A stretch of 64,000 bases of DNA from positions 248,001 through 312,000 of the forward strand of contig CAZNAI010000001.1 in the NCBI GenBank assembly GCA_964571235.1. The letters are read 5' to 3'. Positions within the stretch are counted from its first letter, which is position 1. Each line of letters starts with the position of its first letter. A program made the translations under genes and the position numbers. This DNA is from JACRAV01 sp964571235 (GTDB lineage: Bacteria > Zixibacteria > MSB-5A5 > GN15 > FEB-12). Positions 25,226 to 34,335 of the stretch are shown here, piece after piece. The notes below the pieces were generated by a model. The model made no database searches and was not told the origin of the DNA. It saw nothing but the letters and a program-made list of their open reading frames with translations.

Positions 25226-26179
25226 ATGAATTATTTGATCACCGGCGGCGCCGGATTTATCGGTTCAAATTTGGTCCGGGCACTGCTCGAACAGGAGCAC
25301 AAAGTCCGGGTGCTTGATAATTTTTCTTCAGGCAAAGAAGACAACCTTTCCGACATCATCAACGATATCGAATTAATCGACGGCGACATTCGCGACTACT
25401 GGGTGGTCAGCTCAGCGGTCAAAGGAATCGATTGTGTATCGCATCAGGCGGCGTTGCCGTCGGTGCCCAAATCGATCGCTAATCCGGTAACGGCCAACTG
25501 TATCAATACAGACGGTACACTTAATGTGCTGGAGGCATCCCGACTGGCGGGAGTGAAACGGTTTGTGCTGGCGTCGTCGTCGGCTATCTACGGCGAGTCA
25601 CCGACCCTCCCCAAGCATGAGGAAATGGGTCCTGACCCGCTCTCGCCCTATGCGGTGACCAAGCTGACCGGCGAACATTATGTTTCGGTGTATTCCTCGC
25701 TCTATCGTTTTCCGGCGGTGTCGCTGAGGTACTTCAATATTTTTGGTCCACGGCAGGATCCCAAGTCCGAGTATGCGCCGGTGGTCCCCCGTTTCATTAA
25801 TCGTCTTCTGGTGAATCAACCGCCGACAGTCTATGGCGACGGCGAGCAGTCGCGCGATTTCACCTATGTCGACAATGCGGTGCAAGCGAATCTCCTGGCG
25901 TTCAAGAGTGACGCCATGATCGGCGGGGCGTTTAATGTCGGGTGCGGGCATCAGTTGACGCTCAATCAACTGCTCGATCGCCTGCGTGAGATTATCGGCG
26001 TTTCAGTCAAGGCCAACTATGAACCTGCTCGCGCGGGAGATATCCGCCATTCATTTGCTTCGATTGAGAAGATCAAGAAATGCGGATACACACCGGGACC
26101 GTCGTTTGATGAGGCGCTTCGCAAGACAGTTGATTATTTCGCCGCCGCCCAGAATGTCCGTGTGCCGGTCTCGCGTTAG
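25226..26179 (+). CDS. UDP-glucose 4-epimerase-like SDR
   Basis: A 317-residue extended SDR. NAD is bound by TGGAGFIGSNL (residues 6-16), the catalytic site is Ser-Ser-Ser (LASSSAIYG) with Tyr and Lys in SPYAVTKLTGE, followed by LRYFNIFGPRQDP, the substrate-loop and RDFTYVDNAVQAN. The GPRQDP form and lack of a long insert place it near WbpP/GalE-type UDP-sugar (N-acetylglucosamine or glucose) 4-epimerases. ATG 25226 is used because the nucleotide-binding strand begins there; an in-frame start at 25193 adds 11 residues with no match to the fold. Likely for surface glycan. Confidence 0.9.
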   Translation: MNYLITGGAGFIGSNLVRALLEQEHKVRVLDNFSSGKEDNLSDIINDIELIDGDIRDYWVVSSAVKGIDCVSHQAALPSVPKSIANPVTANCINTDGTLNVLEASRLAGVKRFVLASSSAIYGESPTLPKHEEMGPDPLSPYAVTKLTGEHYVSVYSSLYRFPAVSLRYFNIFGPRQDPKSEYAPVVPRFINRLLVNQPPTVYGDGEQSRDFTYVDNAVQANLLAFKSDAMIGGAFNVGCGHQLTLNQLLDRLREIIGVSVKANYEPARAGDIRHSFASIEKIKKCGYTPGPSFDEALRKTVDYFAAAQNVRVPVSR

Positions 26180-26692
26180 CTATATAGAGAATTTCCAGCC
26201 GCACCAGTGGTTCTCGCCCGCTTGCGAATCGGGAGGACAGCAGATGCAGGTAGTGGTGATACGCGGGTCGATAGTCCGCGCGAAGACATCGTATTCGATT
26301 ATCCCAACTGATTTGCAGGGAAACGGGGTCAGTCCCTTCTCGCGCCGCGCTTTCTGTACCCGGCAATCGACCATATAAAACTCAAATGATGAATCGGTGA
26401 CATTGGCAAACTTCTGGGTATTTAGAAGAGCGTACATTCGAAAGCCCAGCGCTTTGCGCAGTCCCTCAAGCCCCGATCCTTGCGCGATGTTGTGCCGGGC
26501 CATGATCCGCTTAGCTTCAATAGACGAGAACTTGGCCCAGGCCTGCTGATCCAGTTCAATCGCGGTCTCCATCCCGGACTTTTGTTCAATCGCCTGAAAC
26601 CAGAGACCGTCGTGGGCCAGCCAGTTTTTGGCGAAATCGTCGAGCATTCCGCGCAGGGTCTGTGTGTCTAGTTCAGCAAGCTGATCGGTCAT
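26180..26692 (-). CDS. DUF6125-like protein
   Basis: A 170-residue soluble protein. Its conserved parts are FAKNWLAHDGLWFQAIEQKSGMETAIELDQQAWAKFSSIEAKRI, then CRVQKARREKGLTPFPCKSVGIIEYDVFARTIDPRITTTCICCPPD and the end HWCGWKF. The last part has six cysteines, three of them close together (CICCPPD), which suggests metal binding. I associate this pattern with the DUF6125 family of anaerobic bacteria, related to amidohydrolase-like L2HTHC proteins; the biochemical role is not known. It shares its 3' end with the SDR gene without a gap. Confidence 0.75.
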   Translation of the reverse strand: MTDQLAELDTQTLRGMLDDFAKNWLAHDGLWFQAIEQKSGMETAIELDQQAWAKFSSIEAKRIMARHNIAQGSGLEGLRKALGFRMYALLNTQKFANVTDSSFEFYMVDCRVQKARREKGLTPFPCKSVGIIEYDVFARTIDPRITTTCICCPPDSQAGENHWCGWKFSI

Positions 26693-26882
26693 TTGTTACA
26701 CTCCCGGATAATCTGGTTGGCCCGAATCTAAAGTGGCGATTGGAAAACAACAAGCCGCGAGTTATCTTTTGAAAGATTGACGTCTGAGAACCTAATTGAC
26801 GGCCGGCCGGTTACACTAACGGAGCCGGTTACGACCACAGGGAATTGACATCGGCGCCGATATATACGTCGTAGAGATAGAT

Positions 26883-29741
26883 ATGCGCATGAAACCAGTA
26901 TTGCTAGCGATCATATTCGTTTTGTTGGTTATCGGGGCCGGCTCAGCCGGAGAAATCTCGCCAGAGTTACGACAACAAGTTATGGCCCTTCCCCAGGGTG
27001 AGATGATCGATGTTTGGATTAAGCCCGCAACATCGGTTAATGGCCGCAGGGTTGCGACCGAGGCCGCAACAGCGGCCCAAAACCGGGCCGACCGATACCG
27101 GTATGCGCAAAACCAGTTGCGAACAAATGCCGAGGAATCACAACGAGGCGTGGTGACTGCCCTTTCAGCGCTTGAACAAACCGGGCGGGCACAAAATATC
27201 AAAGCACACTGGGTATCAAACATCGTTGAGGCCAGGATTAGGCCGAGCGAACTGGCAACGCTTGCGGCACGGACCGATGTGGGAACAGTATATGCCGTAC
27301 CGCAGGTTGAACTGGTAACGCCGCGCGAGGAATTGTCGGCGGTTGCCTCGCCGGACACTACTTATACGAATATCAAATATGTGAAAGCGCCGCAGGCATG
27401 GGCGCTGGGGTATACCGGCGCCGGTCGGGTAATCTGTATTTTTGATACGGGTGTCGACGGTGCGCATCGGGCGCTGAAATCGCGCTGGAAAGGAATCAAC
27501 GCCGATTCCGCCGCCTGCTGGTTTGATCCGGTGACCCATACAAAGTACCCGCAGGTGGTCAGCGGCAGTTTTCCGCAACATGGGACTCATGTGGCGGGTA
27601 TTGCCCTCGGGCGCGACTCGGTGACCAACGATACAATCGGTGTCGCGCCGGGAGCGAAATGGATCGCGGCGGCAGTGATCGACCGGTCGGGGTCTTCACT
27701 GCTGGATGCCTTTGATTGGGTAGCTGATCCGGATGGCGACCCGAATACCGTTGACGATATGCCCGATGTTATCAATCACAGCTGGGGGTACAGCAAACTT
27801 GGGTGCGCCGATTTGTTTTTTGACGCGATCGACAACACCGAGGCGCTCGGGATCGTGAATATTTTCGCGGCCGGAAATGAAGGCTCGAACGCCCTGACAA
27901 TCCGAGTTCCGGCAGTCCGTGACAATGACTCAATAGACTGTTTTGCAGTCGGCGCTACGGATATCTATACGACTCCTGCCTCGCCCACAATGTGGCTACA
28001 GTCGTCGCGGGGGCCGTCGTCATGCAACGGCAATGTCAAACCGAATGTTACTGCGCCGGGTTTCAATATCCGATCGAGCTATCCGGGGAATACGTATACC
28101 ATTCTGCACGGAACTTCAATGGCAACACCGCATGTGAGCGGCTTGGTCGCGCTGTTGCGACAGAAGAATCCGAATGCCACAGTCGCTGAAATCAAGACAG
28201 CCATATTGAACAGCACCAAGCGAACCAATTCTGGAGCCGTTCCGAATAGTTCGTGGGGGTGGGGAGAGATCGACTGCCAGGCGGCATTAGCGGCGCTGGC
28301 GGCCAACCCCTCGACACCGAATCTTCGCGTTTGGGGATTTCCTTATCCTGTTTTGCCGGCGGGCGGGACATTCAATGCTCCCGTGATTGTGCAGAACCGG
28401 GGAACGGTTGCCGCTACCAGTGTATCTGGGTTGATCACCAGCTCTGACCCACGGTTGTCGATAGTCAATGGCTCGGTCGTTTTCGGGACAGTTGCCGCTG
28501 GCGATACCAATTGGTCGACAAGCAATATTCAAGTGACTGTCGCGGCAAATACCGTCGAAGGTACTCTAATTCCGTTGGACTTTCAGATCAGCGCCAACGG
28601 TGGCAGTATTGTCCCAACAAAGCTGTATTTTCAGGTTGGTGATCCACCGGCGAAGGGATTCGCCACACATGTTACTCCAAAGCTCAAGTTCTCACTATCC
28701 AACTACGGCCTTCTGGGCGGAGGCGCAGGTTCGCTTGCCAATTTCGGCGGCGCTGGTTATCAACAATTGCCCTCCACCAACAATGATTTGTTCGAGGGCG
28801 GGCTGATGATCGGCACGGGACTATCGAAAACCTCAACCGCTGTCCACAGTTTCATTGACAAGCCGGATCAGGATTTTACAGTTGTTCCGGGCGGCGACAT
28901 GGTCTACTCCGCTCCCGGTGTGCTGGCGGCGCAGGAATCTCATTCAGTATTTACCGACAATGGGACTAGCAACCCCGTCGGAGTGGAAATAACACAGGAT
29001 TCGTACGCGCAAACCGCCCCCAATGATGACTTCGTGAGCGTTCGGTATATCCTGCGCAATACCACCGGCACCACGATTTCCAACTTGCTGGTTGGTCTGT
29101 ATTTCGACTGGGACTGCGGAAACTATGTATCCAACGCCGGCGGCTTTGAAAATAGTGACTCAGTTTCCTGGATCGCCTATGACAACGGCGCAACATTAAG
29201 CACATTCCGGGGATGCAAAGTGATCGATGGCCCGTTGGCGTCGGCGATGACCGCCAAGTACGATGACATTGCCGAGATTCCTTATTTCGGTGGAAACGGA
29301 TACGCGACGTACGAGAAATTTCAGTCGCTCAACTTTGGGTTTGACCCGACTGATTCGCTCGCCACACAGCAGAACCAGCTCTTCCAGGTAGTGACGGCCG
29401 GGCCGTTGACAATAGCGGCTGGACAATCCGACACGGTTGGTTTTGCGATTATGGGATCAGCAACGCTTGCCGGGATTAAGAGTATAGCTGATCGCGCGAC
29501 AATCAATATCCCGTGGCACTGCTGTAAAGGAACCACCGGCAATATTGACTGCGATAGCGGTGGAAGTGTAGACATCGCCGATCTGACCCGCTTGATTGAT
29601 TACCTGTATATCAGTCTGACGCCGCTTTGCTGTGTCGACGCCGCTGAGATGGGCGGCGGAGCACCAATAGATATTAGTGATCTCACGGCGCTCATCGATT
29701 ATCTGTACATTTCGCTGACGCCACTGCCAAGCTGTCCGTAA
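26883..29741 (+). CDS. Secreted subtilisin-like (S8) serine protease with dockerin-like C-terminus
   Basis: A 952-residue exported protease. It has a signal peptide (MRMKPVLLAIIFVLLVIGAGSAG), an I9-like propeptide to about residue 140, and the S8 catalytic domain with Asp188 (CIFDTGVDGAH), His233 (QHGTHVAG) and Ser412 (GTSMATPHVSG). A beta-rich region (about 480-880) follows with LRVWGFPYPVLPAGG. The last 75 residues are the C-rich paired module CCKGTTGNIDC...SVDIADLTRLIDYLYI...CCVDAAEMGGGAPIDISDLTALIDYLYI...CP, shared with the protein at 11538. It probably degrades protein outside the cell or on its surface. All three catalytic residues are intact. Confidence 0.94.
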   Translation: MRMKPVLLAIIFVLLVIGAGSAGEISPELRQQVMALPQGEMIDVWIKPATSVNGRRVATEAATAAQNRADRYRYAQNQLRTNAEESQRGVVTALSALEQTGRAQNIKAHWVSNIVEARIRPSELATLAARTDVGTVYAVPQVELVTPREELSAVASPDTTYTNIKYVKAPQAWALGYTGAGRVICIFDTGVDGAHRALKSRWKGINADSAACWFDPVTHTKYPQVVSGSFPQHGTHVAGIALGRDSVTNDTIGVAPGAKWIAAAVIDRSGSSLLDAFDWVADPDGDPNTVDDMPDVINHSWGYSKLGCADLFFDAIDNTEALGIVNIFAAGNEGSNALTIRVPAVRDNDSIDCFAVGATDIYTTPASPTMWLQSSRGPSSCNGNVKPNVTAPGFNIRSSYPGNTYTILHGTSMATPHVSGLVALLRQKNPNATVAEIKTAILNSTKRTNSGAVPNSSWGWGEIDCQAALAALAANPSTPNLRVWGFPYPVLPAGGTFNAPVIVQNRGTVAATSVSGLITSSDPRLSIVNGSVVFGTVAAGDTNWSTSNIQVTVAANTVEGTLIPLDFQISANGGSIVPTKLYFQVGDPPAKGFATHVTPKLKFSLSNYGLLGGGAGSLANFGGAGYQQLPSTNNDLFEGGLMIGTGLSKTSTAVHSFIDKPDQDFTVVPGGDMVYSAPGVLAAQESHSVFTDNGTSNPVGVEITQDSYAQTAPNDDFVSVRYILRNTTGTTISNLLVGLYFDWDCGNYVSNAGGFENSDSVSWIAYDNGATLSTFRGCKVIDGPLASAMTAKYDDIAEIPYFGGNGYATYEKFQSLNFGFDPTDSLATQQNQLFQVVTAGPLTIAAGQSDTVGFAIMGSATLAGIKSIADRATINIPWHCCKGTTGNIDCDSGGSVDIADLTRLIDYLYISLTPLCCVDAAEMGGGAPIDISDLTALIDYLYISLTPLPSCP

Positions 29742-29756
29742 GCGACCTTTCGTTCG

Positions 29757-30857
29757 TCAATAAAACGAAATTGCCTTCAGGCCGAAATCCCGGCTGATCG
29801 CGTCCGCCTCACTTTGGTGTAGCGTGAAGACGATCAGATCGCTGTCGGCACATTTCCCAAGATCGAAATTCCCCAGATGACGGTATTCGCGCTCCGCTCG
29901 CCAATCGGTCTTGGCGCCGATTGACTGACATAACCAGGGAGTGACGCAGGTGGGGCGGTGCGAGTCTACATATGAAACCGGCAGGATTTGTTGAGCCATC
30001 GCCGAATCGAGCCGGATTCCGATTCCGTATGGTTCGAATGACATCTCACCGTAACGCGCCCGCCAGCGCATGAGCGGAAGTACTTCCACCGGCGACAAAC
30101 TGGAAAAGGCAACAGTAGAAAATCCCGCCGGCATATGGCGGCTGGAAGCTCGGATGCATTTTGTATAAAGCACTCGCCTTAAGGTGTCCAACGCCGAGCG
30201 GCAGTAACTGTCCGACGCCACGACAGACTGCCAATAGTCGACGGTGCGTTCACCGGGCCAGGGGTGGTTTGCAGTTCTGGTCCAATGAACGAGATATTCG
30301 GATGATATGTTGCGAATCTGCGGTGACAGGCGCGAGTGATCGACTATGTATTTCAAGAAAGGGTGCCGGGCGTTGTATGCGATTTCAAATCGTCGTTCAA
30401 TCACTTTCCCCTGCGCTAACGCTGAGTCGATCGCTGATGACATCCGGCCACCCGGTCTGAGACTAATCGGCCATAACTCGCTCGCTTGCTCGATAACACT
30501 CTGATCGCGCGACATCATAGCCTGCTCGCTTGTGGCACTTTCGGCGAAGACTGGAATGAAATCAACCAATTCTCGCTGGAGTCCGAAGTCGGAGATGATT
30601 TCATCAGATCTGCATCCGAAATCCCCTTTTGGTCCATTTGGAATCAGTAGCCGCAGAGGAACTTGGTGAATGGCGGCGAGCGAGGTTATCAGGTCCCAGG
30701 TGGAGAGCCCCACCGATGATACTATGCCAAATCCCTTTTGCTTTATTTCAGCAACAGCGCAACTGGTTTGACGTATCCAATCGGTTTGTCCGGTTGGACG
30801 GCGAGCCTGTGAAGATAGAAGAATTGCAACAGACTTAGATGGCCCCGGGGGAATCAT
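29757..30857 (-). CDS. Conserved hypothetical protein
   Basis: A 366-residue protein I do not recognise. The first part (SVAILLSSQARRPTGQTDWIRQTSCAVAEIKQKGFGIVSSVGLSTWDLITSLAA) looks like a Rossmann-like alpha/beta fold of the kind that senses a nucleotide, as in DprA/LOG-type proteins, although no family motif is complete. The later part has a conserved-looking YSPF-like patch (SSLSPVEVLPLMRWRARYGEMSFEPYGIGI) and WRAEREYRHLGNFDL. No signal peptide or membrane helix. It lies 13 bases beyond the end of the usp gene on the same strand, so it may be the last gene of the mntR-mntH-usp operon. Confidence 0.6.
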   Translation of the reverse strand: MIPPGPSKSVAILLSSQARRPTGQTDWIRQTSCAVAEIKQKGFGIVSSVGLSTWDLITSLAAIHQVPLRLLIPNGPKGDFGCRSDEIISDFGLQRELVDFIPVFAESATSEQAMMSRDQSVIEQASELWPISLRPGGRMSSAIDSALAQGKVIERRFEIAYNARHPFLKYIVDHSRLSPQIRNISSEYLVHWTRTANHPWPGERTVDYWQSVVASDSYCRSALDTLRRVLYTKCIRASSRHMPAGFSTVAFSSLSPVEVLPLMRWRARYGEMSFEPYGIGIRLDSAMAQQILPVSYVDSHRPTCVTPWLCQSIGAKTDWRAEREYRHLGNFDLGKCADSDLIVFTLHQSEADAISRDFGLKAISFY

Positions 30858-30870
30858 CGGACCGCGGTGT

Positions 30871-31302
30871 TCACTTTCGCTTTCGGCCGGGGACCAGGAG
30901 AACAGGTATGTCGGTCATATGCCGGACGGCGGTCGCCACCGAGCCAAAGATCAGATCGCCGAGAAACTTGTGGCCGTGGGTGGACATCGCGATCAAATCG
31001 CAACCAATATTCTGTGCGCAGGCAACGATTTGCGAGGGCGGGTCGCCCCTCGCCAAAATTGCCTCGACTATGGCGCCGTCATTTTCAAGCATGACTTTCG
31101 TTTGCTCAAGATACTCACGGTCTTTGCGGATTTCTTCGGAGTCCTCGAGATTGAAACGGTCCTGGTTGCGCGCCACGAAGCCGTCCGCGACATGGATCAG
31201 CGCCAGCTTGGCGCCGGTGAGCTTATAGAGTGGACGAATATGATTAAGAATTGCCTCGTCGGTAGGCGAATTCTCAAGTGCTATAAGAATATGCTGGTAC
31301 AT
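30871..31302 (-). CDS. Universal stress protein (UspA family)
   Basis: A 143-residue Usp: MYQHILIALENSPTDEAILNH at the first strand, and the ATP-binding pattern G-(2x)-G-(9x)-G(S/T), here STHGHKFLGDLIFGSVATAVRHMTDIPVLLV. Members bind ATP and aid survival under stress. It lies 5 bases after mntH on the same strand, so it is translated with the manganese transporter, a link that suggests a role under metal or oxidative stress (inference). Confidence 0.93.
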   Translation of the reverse strand: MYQHILIALENSPTDEAILNHIRPLYKLTGAKLALIHVADGFVARNQDRFNLEDSEEIRKDREYLEQTKVMLENDGAIVEAILARGDPPSQIVACAQNIGCDLIAMSTHGHKFLGDLIFGSVATAVRHMTDIPVLLVPGRKRK

Positions 31303-31307
31303 ACTGT

Positions 31308-32675
31308 TTACTCAAGCCAACCCTTCACTGTGGCGAACAAAAGGTAGGCGTTTAATGATATGATAACGGAGGCAATTAGCCAAGCCGTGATTTTGAGCAC
31401 CATGCCGTTGGTGAACCGTCCCATTTTTGCCTGACTTGACGTAAAGACAATGAGCGGGACAACCGCAAATCCGAGTTGAAGGGAAAGAATGACCTGGCTT
31501 AGAATGAGCAAATCCCCCATCCCATGTTCGCCGTAGAATCCGGCCACAAGGGCCGCCGGCACGATCGCCACCATCCGGGTGAGTAGTCTTCGAATCCAGG
31601 GGCGAAGCCGGAGATCTAAGAATCCTTCCATCACGATCTGACCGGCCATAGTGCCGGTAAGGGTTGAGTTCTGCCCCGAGGCCAAGAGCGCGATTGCAAA
31701 AAGAGTGCTGGCTAGGGTCGCACCCAGCACTGGTGTGAGAAGTTTGTAGGCGTCGTTGATGTCGGCAACGTTTTGGTATTCGGTGCCGTGAAAGGCGGCC
31801 GCGCTGACAATGAGAATGGCGGCATTGATGAAGAAGGCGAATAGGAGGGCGCCGGTTGAGTCGATTGCGGCAAATTTGATCGCCATTTTCTTGCCGGAGT
31901 CATCGCGGGCAAACGAACGAGTCTGCACAATACTGGAGTGCAGGTAGAGATTGTGCGGCATGACTGTAGCGCCCAGAATGCCGATCGCGATATACAGCAT
32001 ATCGGGATTGACGACAATTTCCACTTTCGGCAACAGGCCGCCGAAAATGCCGGCAATCGAAGGCTGTGAGACTACCAGCTCATAGGCAAAACAAATTCCG
32101 ATCGTAAATATCAGGCCGGCTACCATGCTCTCAATCAACCTAAACCCTTTGTTCTGCAAGAGAAGCACAACCATAACATCAATCACCGTCAGGAAAACGC
32201 CGATGACCAGGGGTAAACCGAAGAGCAGATTTAAGGCAATAGCCGATCCGATGACTTCGGCCAGATCACAGGCGGCGATCGCGATTTCGCAGAGCACCCA
32301 GAGAGTGAAAGCCACCGGCCGGGTGTAGTGATCACGGCAGGCTTGCGCCAGATCGCGCCCGGTTACTATTCCCAGTTTGAGAGACAAGTACTGCAGGATA
32401 ATCGCCATGATATTGGAAAGCAGGATGACCGAGAGAAGGGTGTAGCCGAACTGTGCGCCGCCGGCCAAATCGGTCGCCCAATTACCGGGGTCCATGTAGC
32501 CAACGGCCACCATCAGCCCCGGTCCGCCGAAAGCGAAGAGCTTTCTCCAAAATCCGGCCGTAGGAGGTATCGGTATCGAGGAATGCACCTCGGCAAGCGA
32601 CGGATTTTTCACTTCCCGACGCCAGCCATTGACCATCTCAGGTCGTTCCGTTTTGTTCTTGGTAAAGAGTCCCAT
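31308..32675 (-). CDS. mntH: Nramp-family Mn2+/divalent metal transporter
   Basis: A 455-residue membrane protein with 11 helices. It has the two unwound-helix metal motifs of Nramp: DPGN in VGYMDPGNWATDL (helix 1) and MPHNLYLHS (helix 6, in GATVMPHNLYLHSSI), where the Met and Asp/Asn ligands sit. It imports Mn2+ (or Fe2+) with protons. The N-terminal 50 residues are cytosolic. It follows mntR by 35 bases and is followed by the usp gene after 5, so it is the middle gene of an Mn-controlled operon under the operators at 33199-33232. Confidence 0.95.
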   Translation of the reverse strand: MGLFTKNKTERPEMVNGWRREVKNPSLAEVHSSIPIPPTAGFWRKLFAFGGPGLMVAVGYMDPGNWATDLAGGAQFGYTLLSVILLSNIMAIILQYLSLKLGIVTGRDLAQACRDHYTRPVAFTLWVLCEIAIAACDLAEVIGSAIALNLLFGLPLVIGVFLTVIDVMVVLLLQNKGFRLIESMVAGLIFTIGICFAYELVVSQPSIAGIFGGLLPKVEIVVNPDMLYIAIGILGATVMPHNLYLHSSIVQTRSFARDDSGKKMAIKFAAIDSTGALLFAFFINAAILIVSAAAFHGTEYQNVADINDAYKLLTPVLGATLASTLFAIALLASGQNSTLTGTMAGQIVMEGFLDLRLRPWIRRLLTRMVAIVPAALVAGFYGEHGMGDLLILSQVILSLQLGFAVVPLIVFTSSQAKMGRFTNGMVLKITAWLIASVIISLNAYLLFATVKGWLE

Positions 32676-32710
32676 TGTTTACAATCTGGCTTTTGTTCGG
32701 TTCAATAGAA

Positions 32711-33190
32711 TCAGCGTCGCCACCCGGTTACTTTGTGTTCGGGAAGATTGCGAAAATCTTTTCTTCCTCCCGAAGCACGCCGTACAAACGCGCCGATTTG
32801 CTTTCGCGTATCGTCCGGAAGGGTGTCGATATATTCCAGAAACTCATGAAACCGCTGAGTGGACGATGCCGAGAGGCCATGTTCGATCTGGCAAACGTCG
32901 GCCTCAGCTACTTTGCGACTAACCCCCAAATAGGTGACGAAAAACCGCACGAGATCGTCGTGCCGATGCGCCACCTCATTGGCGATTCTTCTGCCGGCGG
33001 CGGTCAGCGCGACTTCGCGCCGAGTGGCGTGCGAGACCAGACCAAGGTCGGTCAGGCGCTGGATGGCGCGGGTGACGGTCGGCAAGCGGGTTCCCAGCTC
33101 GGCGGCGATATCAGTTACCCGCACCTGCAGGCCCGATTGCTCCAGGCGAAAGATGACTTCGATATAATCCTGTTGGCTTGCAGTCAGCAT
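32711..33190 (-). CDS. DtxR/MntR-type metal-dependent transcriptional regulator
   Basis: A 159-residue regulator. The N-terminal winged helix-turn-helix is LQVRVTDIAAELGTRLPTVTRAIQRLTDLGLV. The metal site shows Asp8 and Glu11 (SQQDYIEVIF), His77 (AHRHDD) and Glu103-His104 (QIEHGLS), as in MntR, but Cys100 sits where MntR has Glu99 and DtxR has a Cys. It lacks the SH3-like third domain of DtxR. It probably represses its own operon and mntH when Mn (or Fe) is high. It is divergent from terC, with two palindromes between. Confidence 0.9.
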   Translation of the reverse strand: MLTASQQDYIEVIFRLEQSGLQVRVTDIAAELGTRLPTVTRAIQRLTDLGLVSHATRREVALTAAGRRIANEVAHRHDDLVRFFVTYLGVSRKVAEADVCQIEHGLSASSTQRFHEFLEYIDTLPDDTRKQIGAFVRRASGGRKDFRNLPEHKVTGWRR

Positions 33191-33198
33191 GTGTCTAC

Positions 33199-33232
33199 TA
33201 ATTATCCTCGGGTAATTACCTTAGGGTAATTA
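33199..33232. promoter_or_regulatory. Tandem palindromic operators of the MntR-type regulator
   Basis: Two overlapping inverted repeats: TAATTATCC-TC-GGGTAATTA (33199-33218, one mismatch) and TAATTACC-TTAG-GGTAATTA (33213-33232, perfect). They lie 8-42 bases from the mntR start and 70 bases from the terC start, the place and form of MntR/DtxR operators. One site can act on both directions. Confidence 0.75.
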
Positions 33233-33302
33233 TCGGCAAGAGTATGCCGACTGTCAACCAGTTTTTTGAACCATTTGGATACCCCGTGTGTTATGTTCCA
33301 GC

Positions 33303-34262
33303 ATGATAGGAACCTGGCTGGAGCAACATGTCGTATGGACCTATGTCCTGTTCAATCTCTTTGTGCTTGGCATGCTGGCACTGGATTTGGGGCTATTCCA
33401 TCGGCAGGATCACCGGGTCGGATTGCGGGAGTCACTTATCTGGACAGGGGTCTGGATCGCATTGGCGGTTCTTTTCGCATTCGGGTTGTATTACTGGAAA
33501 CTTGCCGCTCTCGGCGCACCGCAGGCCTCCGAGGTCACCCTACAGTTTGTCACCGGTTACTTAATCGAGAAATCGCTCTCTATCGACAATGTATTCGTCT
33601 TTCTGCTGTTGCTGAACTACTTCAAGGTCCCCGAGCAACTCCAGCACCGAGTTTTGTTTTGGGGGATAATCGGCGCGTTGATATTCCGGGGTATTTTCAT
33701 CGCAATCGGCGCGGTTCTGATTTCGAAATTTCATTGGATCATCTTCGTGTTTGGCGGGATCCTTGTCCTCACGGGCGTGAAAATGGCGTTGTCGAAGGAC
33801 AAGGAGATTCATCCGGAGCGAAATCCCCTGCTCCGCCTGTTTCGAAAGTTCGTTCCGGTCACCGATGACTATCATGGCCGCAACTTTTTCATCCGGCAGG
33901 CCGGTCGGTGGGTCGCCACCCCCCTCATGGTAGTGCTGGTGTTGGTCGAATCATCGGATATTATCTTCGCGGTCGACTCGATTCCCGCAATCTTTGCTGT
34001 TTCACGCGACCCGTTTATTGTCTATACGGCCAATGTCTTCGCCATTTTGGGACTCCGTTCCCTCTTCTTTGCAATTGCCGGAGTCATGGGCCTGTTCCAT
34101 CACCTGCATTACGGCTTGTCGGCGATTCTCGTATTTGTTGGGGTGAAGATGCTGATCTCTGACTCCTTCAAGATACCGGTTGGTTGGTCGCTGGCGGTGA
34201 TCGGGGGTATCCTGTTGATTTCTGTCGCCGCTTCGAAAATCTGGCCGAAGAAGCTCGCGTAG
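33303..34262 (+). CDS. TerC/Alx-family membrane protein (likely Mn efflux)
   Basis: A 319-residue membrane protein with about eight or nine helices of the TerC family. Motifs: ALDLGLFHRQDH, VTGYLIEKSLSIDNVFVFLL (acidic residue in the helix), and VVLVLVESSDIIFAVDSIPAIFAVSRDPFIVYTANVFAILGLRSLFF. Family members (Alx, MeeF/MeeY) have been tied to manganese export or to metallation of exported proteins. The divergent promoter with the MntR-type operators supports Mn handling. ATG 33303 is used; a GTG at 33288 is also in frame. Confidence 0.92.
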   Translation: MIGTWLEQHVVWTYVLFNLFVLGMLALDLGLFHRQDHRVGLRESLIWTGVWIALAVLFAFGLYYWKLAALGAPQASEVTLQFVTGYLIEKSLSIDNVFVFLLLLNYFKVPEQLQHRVLFWGIIGALIFRGIFIAIGAVLISKFHWIIFVFGGILVLTGVKMALSKDKEIHPERNPLLRLFRKFVPVTDDYHGRNFFIRQAGRWVATPLMVVLVLVESSDIIFAVDSIPAIFAVSRDPFIVYTANVFAILGLRSLFFAIAGVMGLFHHLHYGLSAILVFVGVKMLISDSFKIPVGWSLAVIGGILLISVAASKIWPKKLA

Positions 34263-34335
34263 CTTCCGTGGTGCGCCTGATACTTAGCGCCACTCATTGA
34301 CACCCGACGGTTAATGATAATAGATTGAGTCTGTT

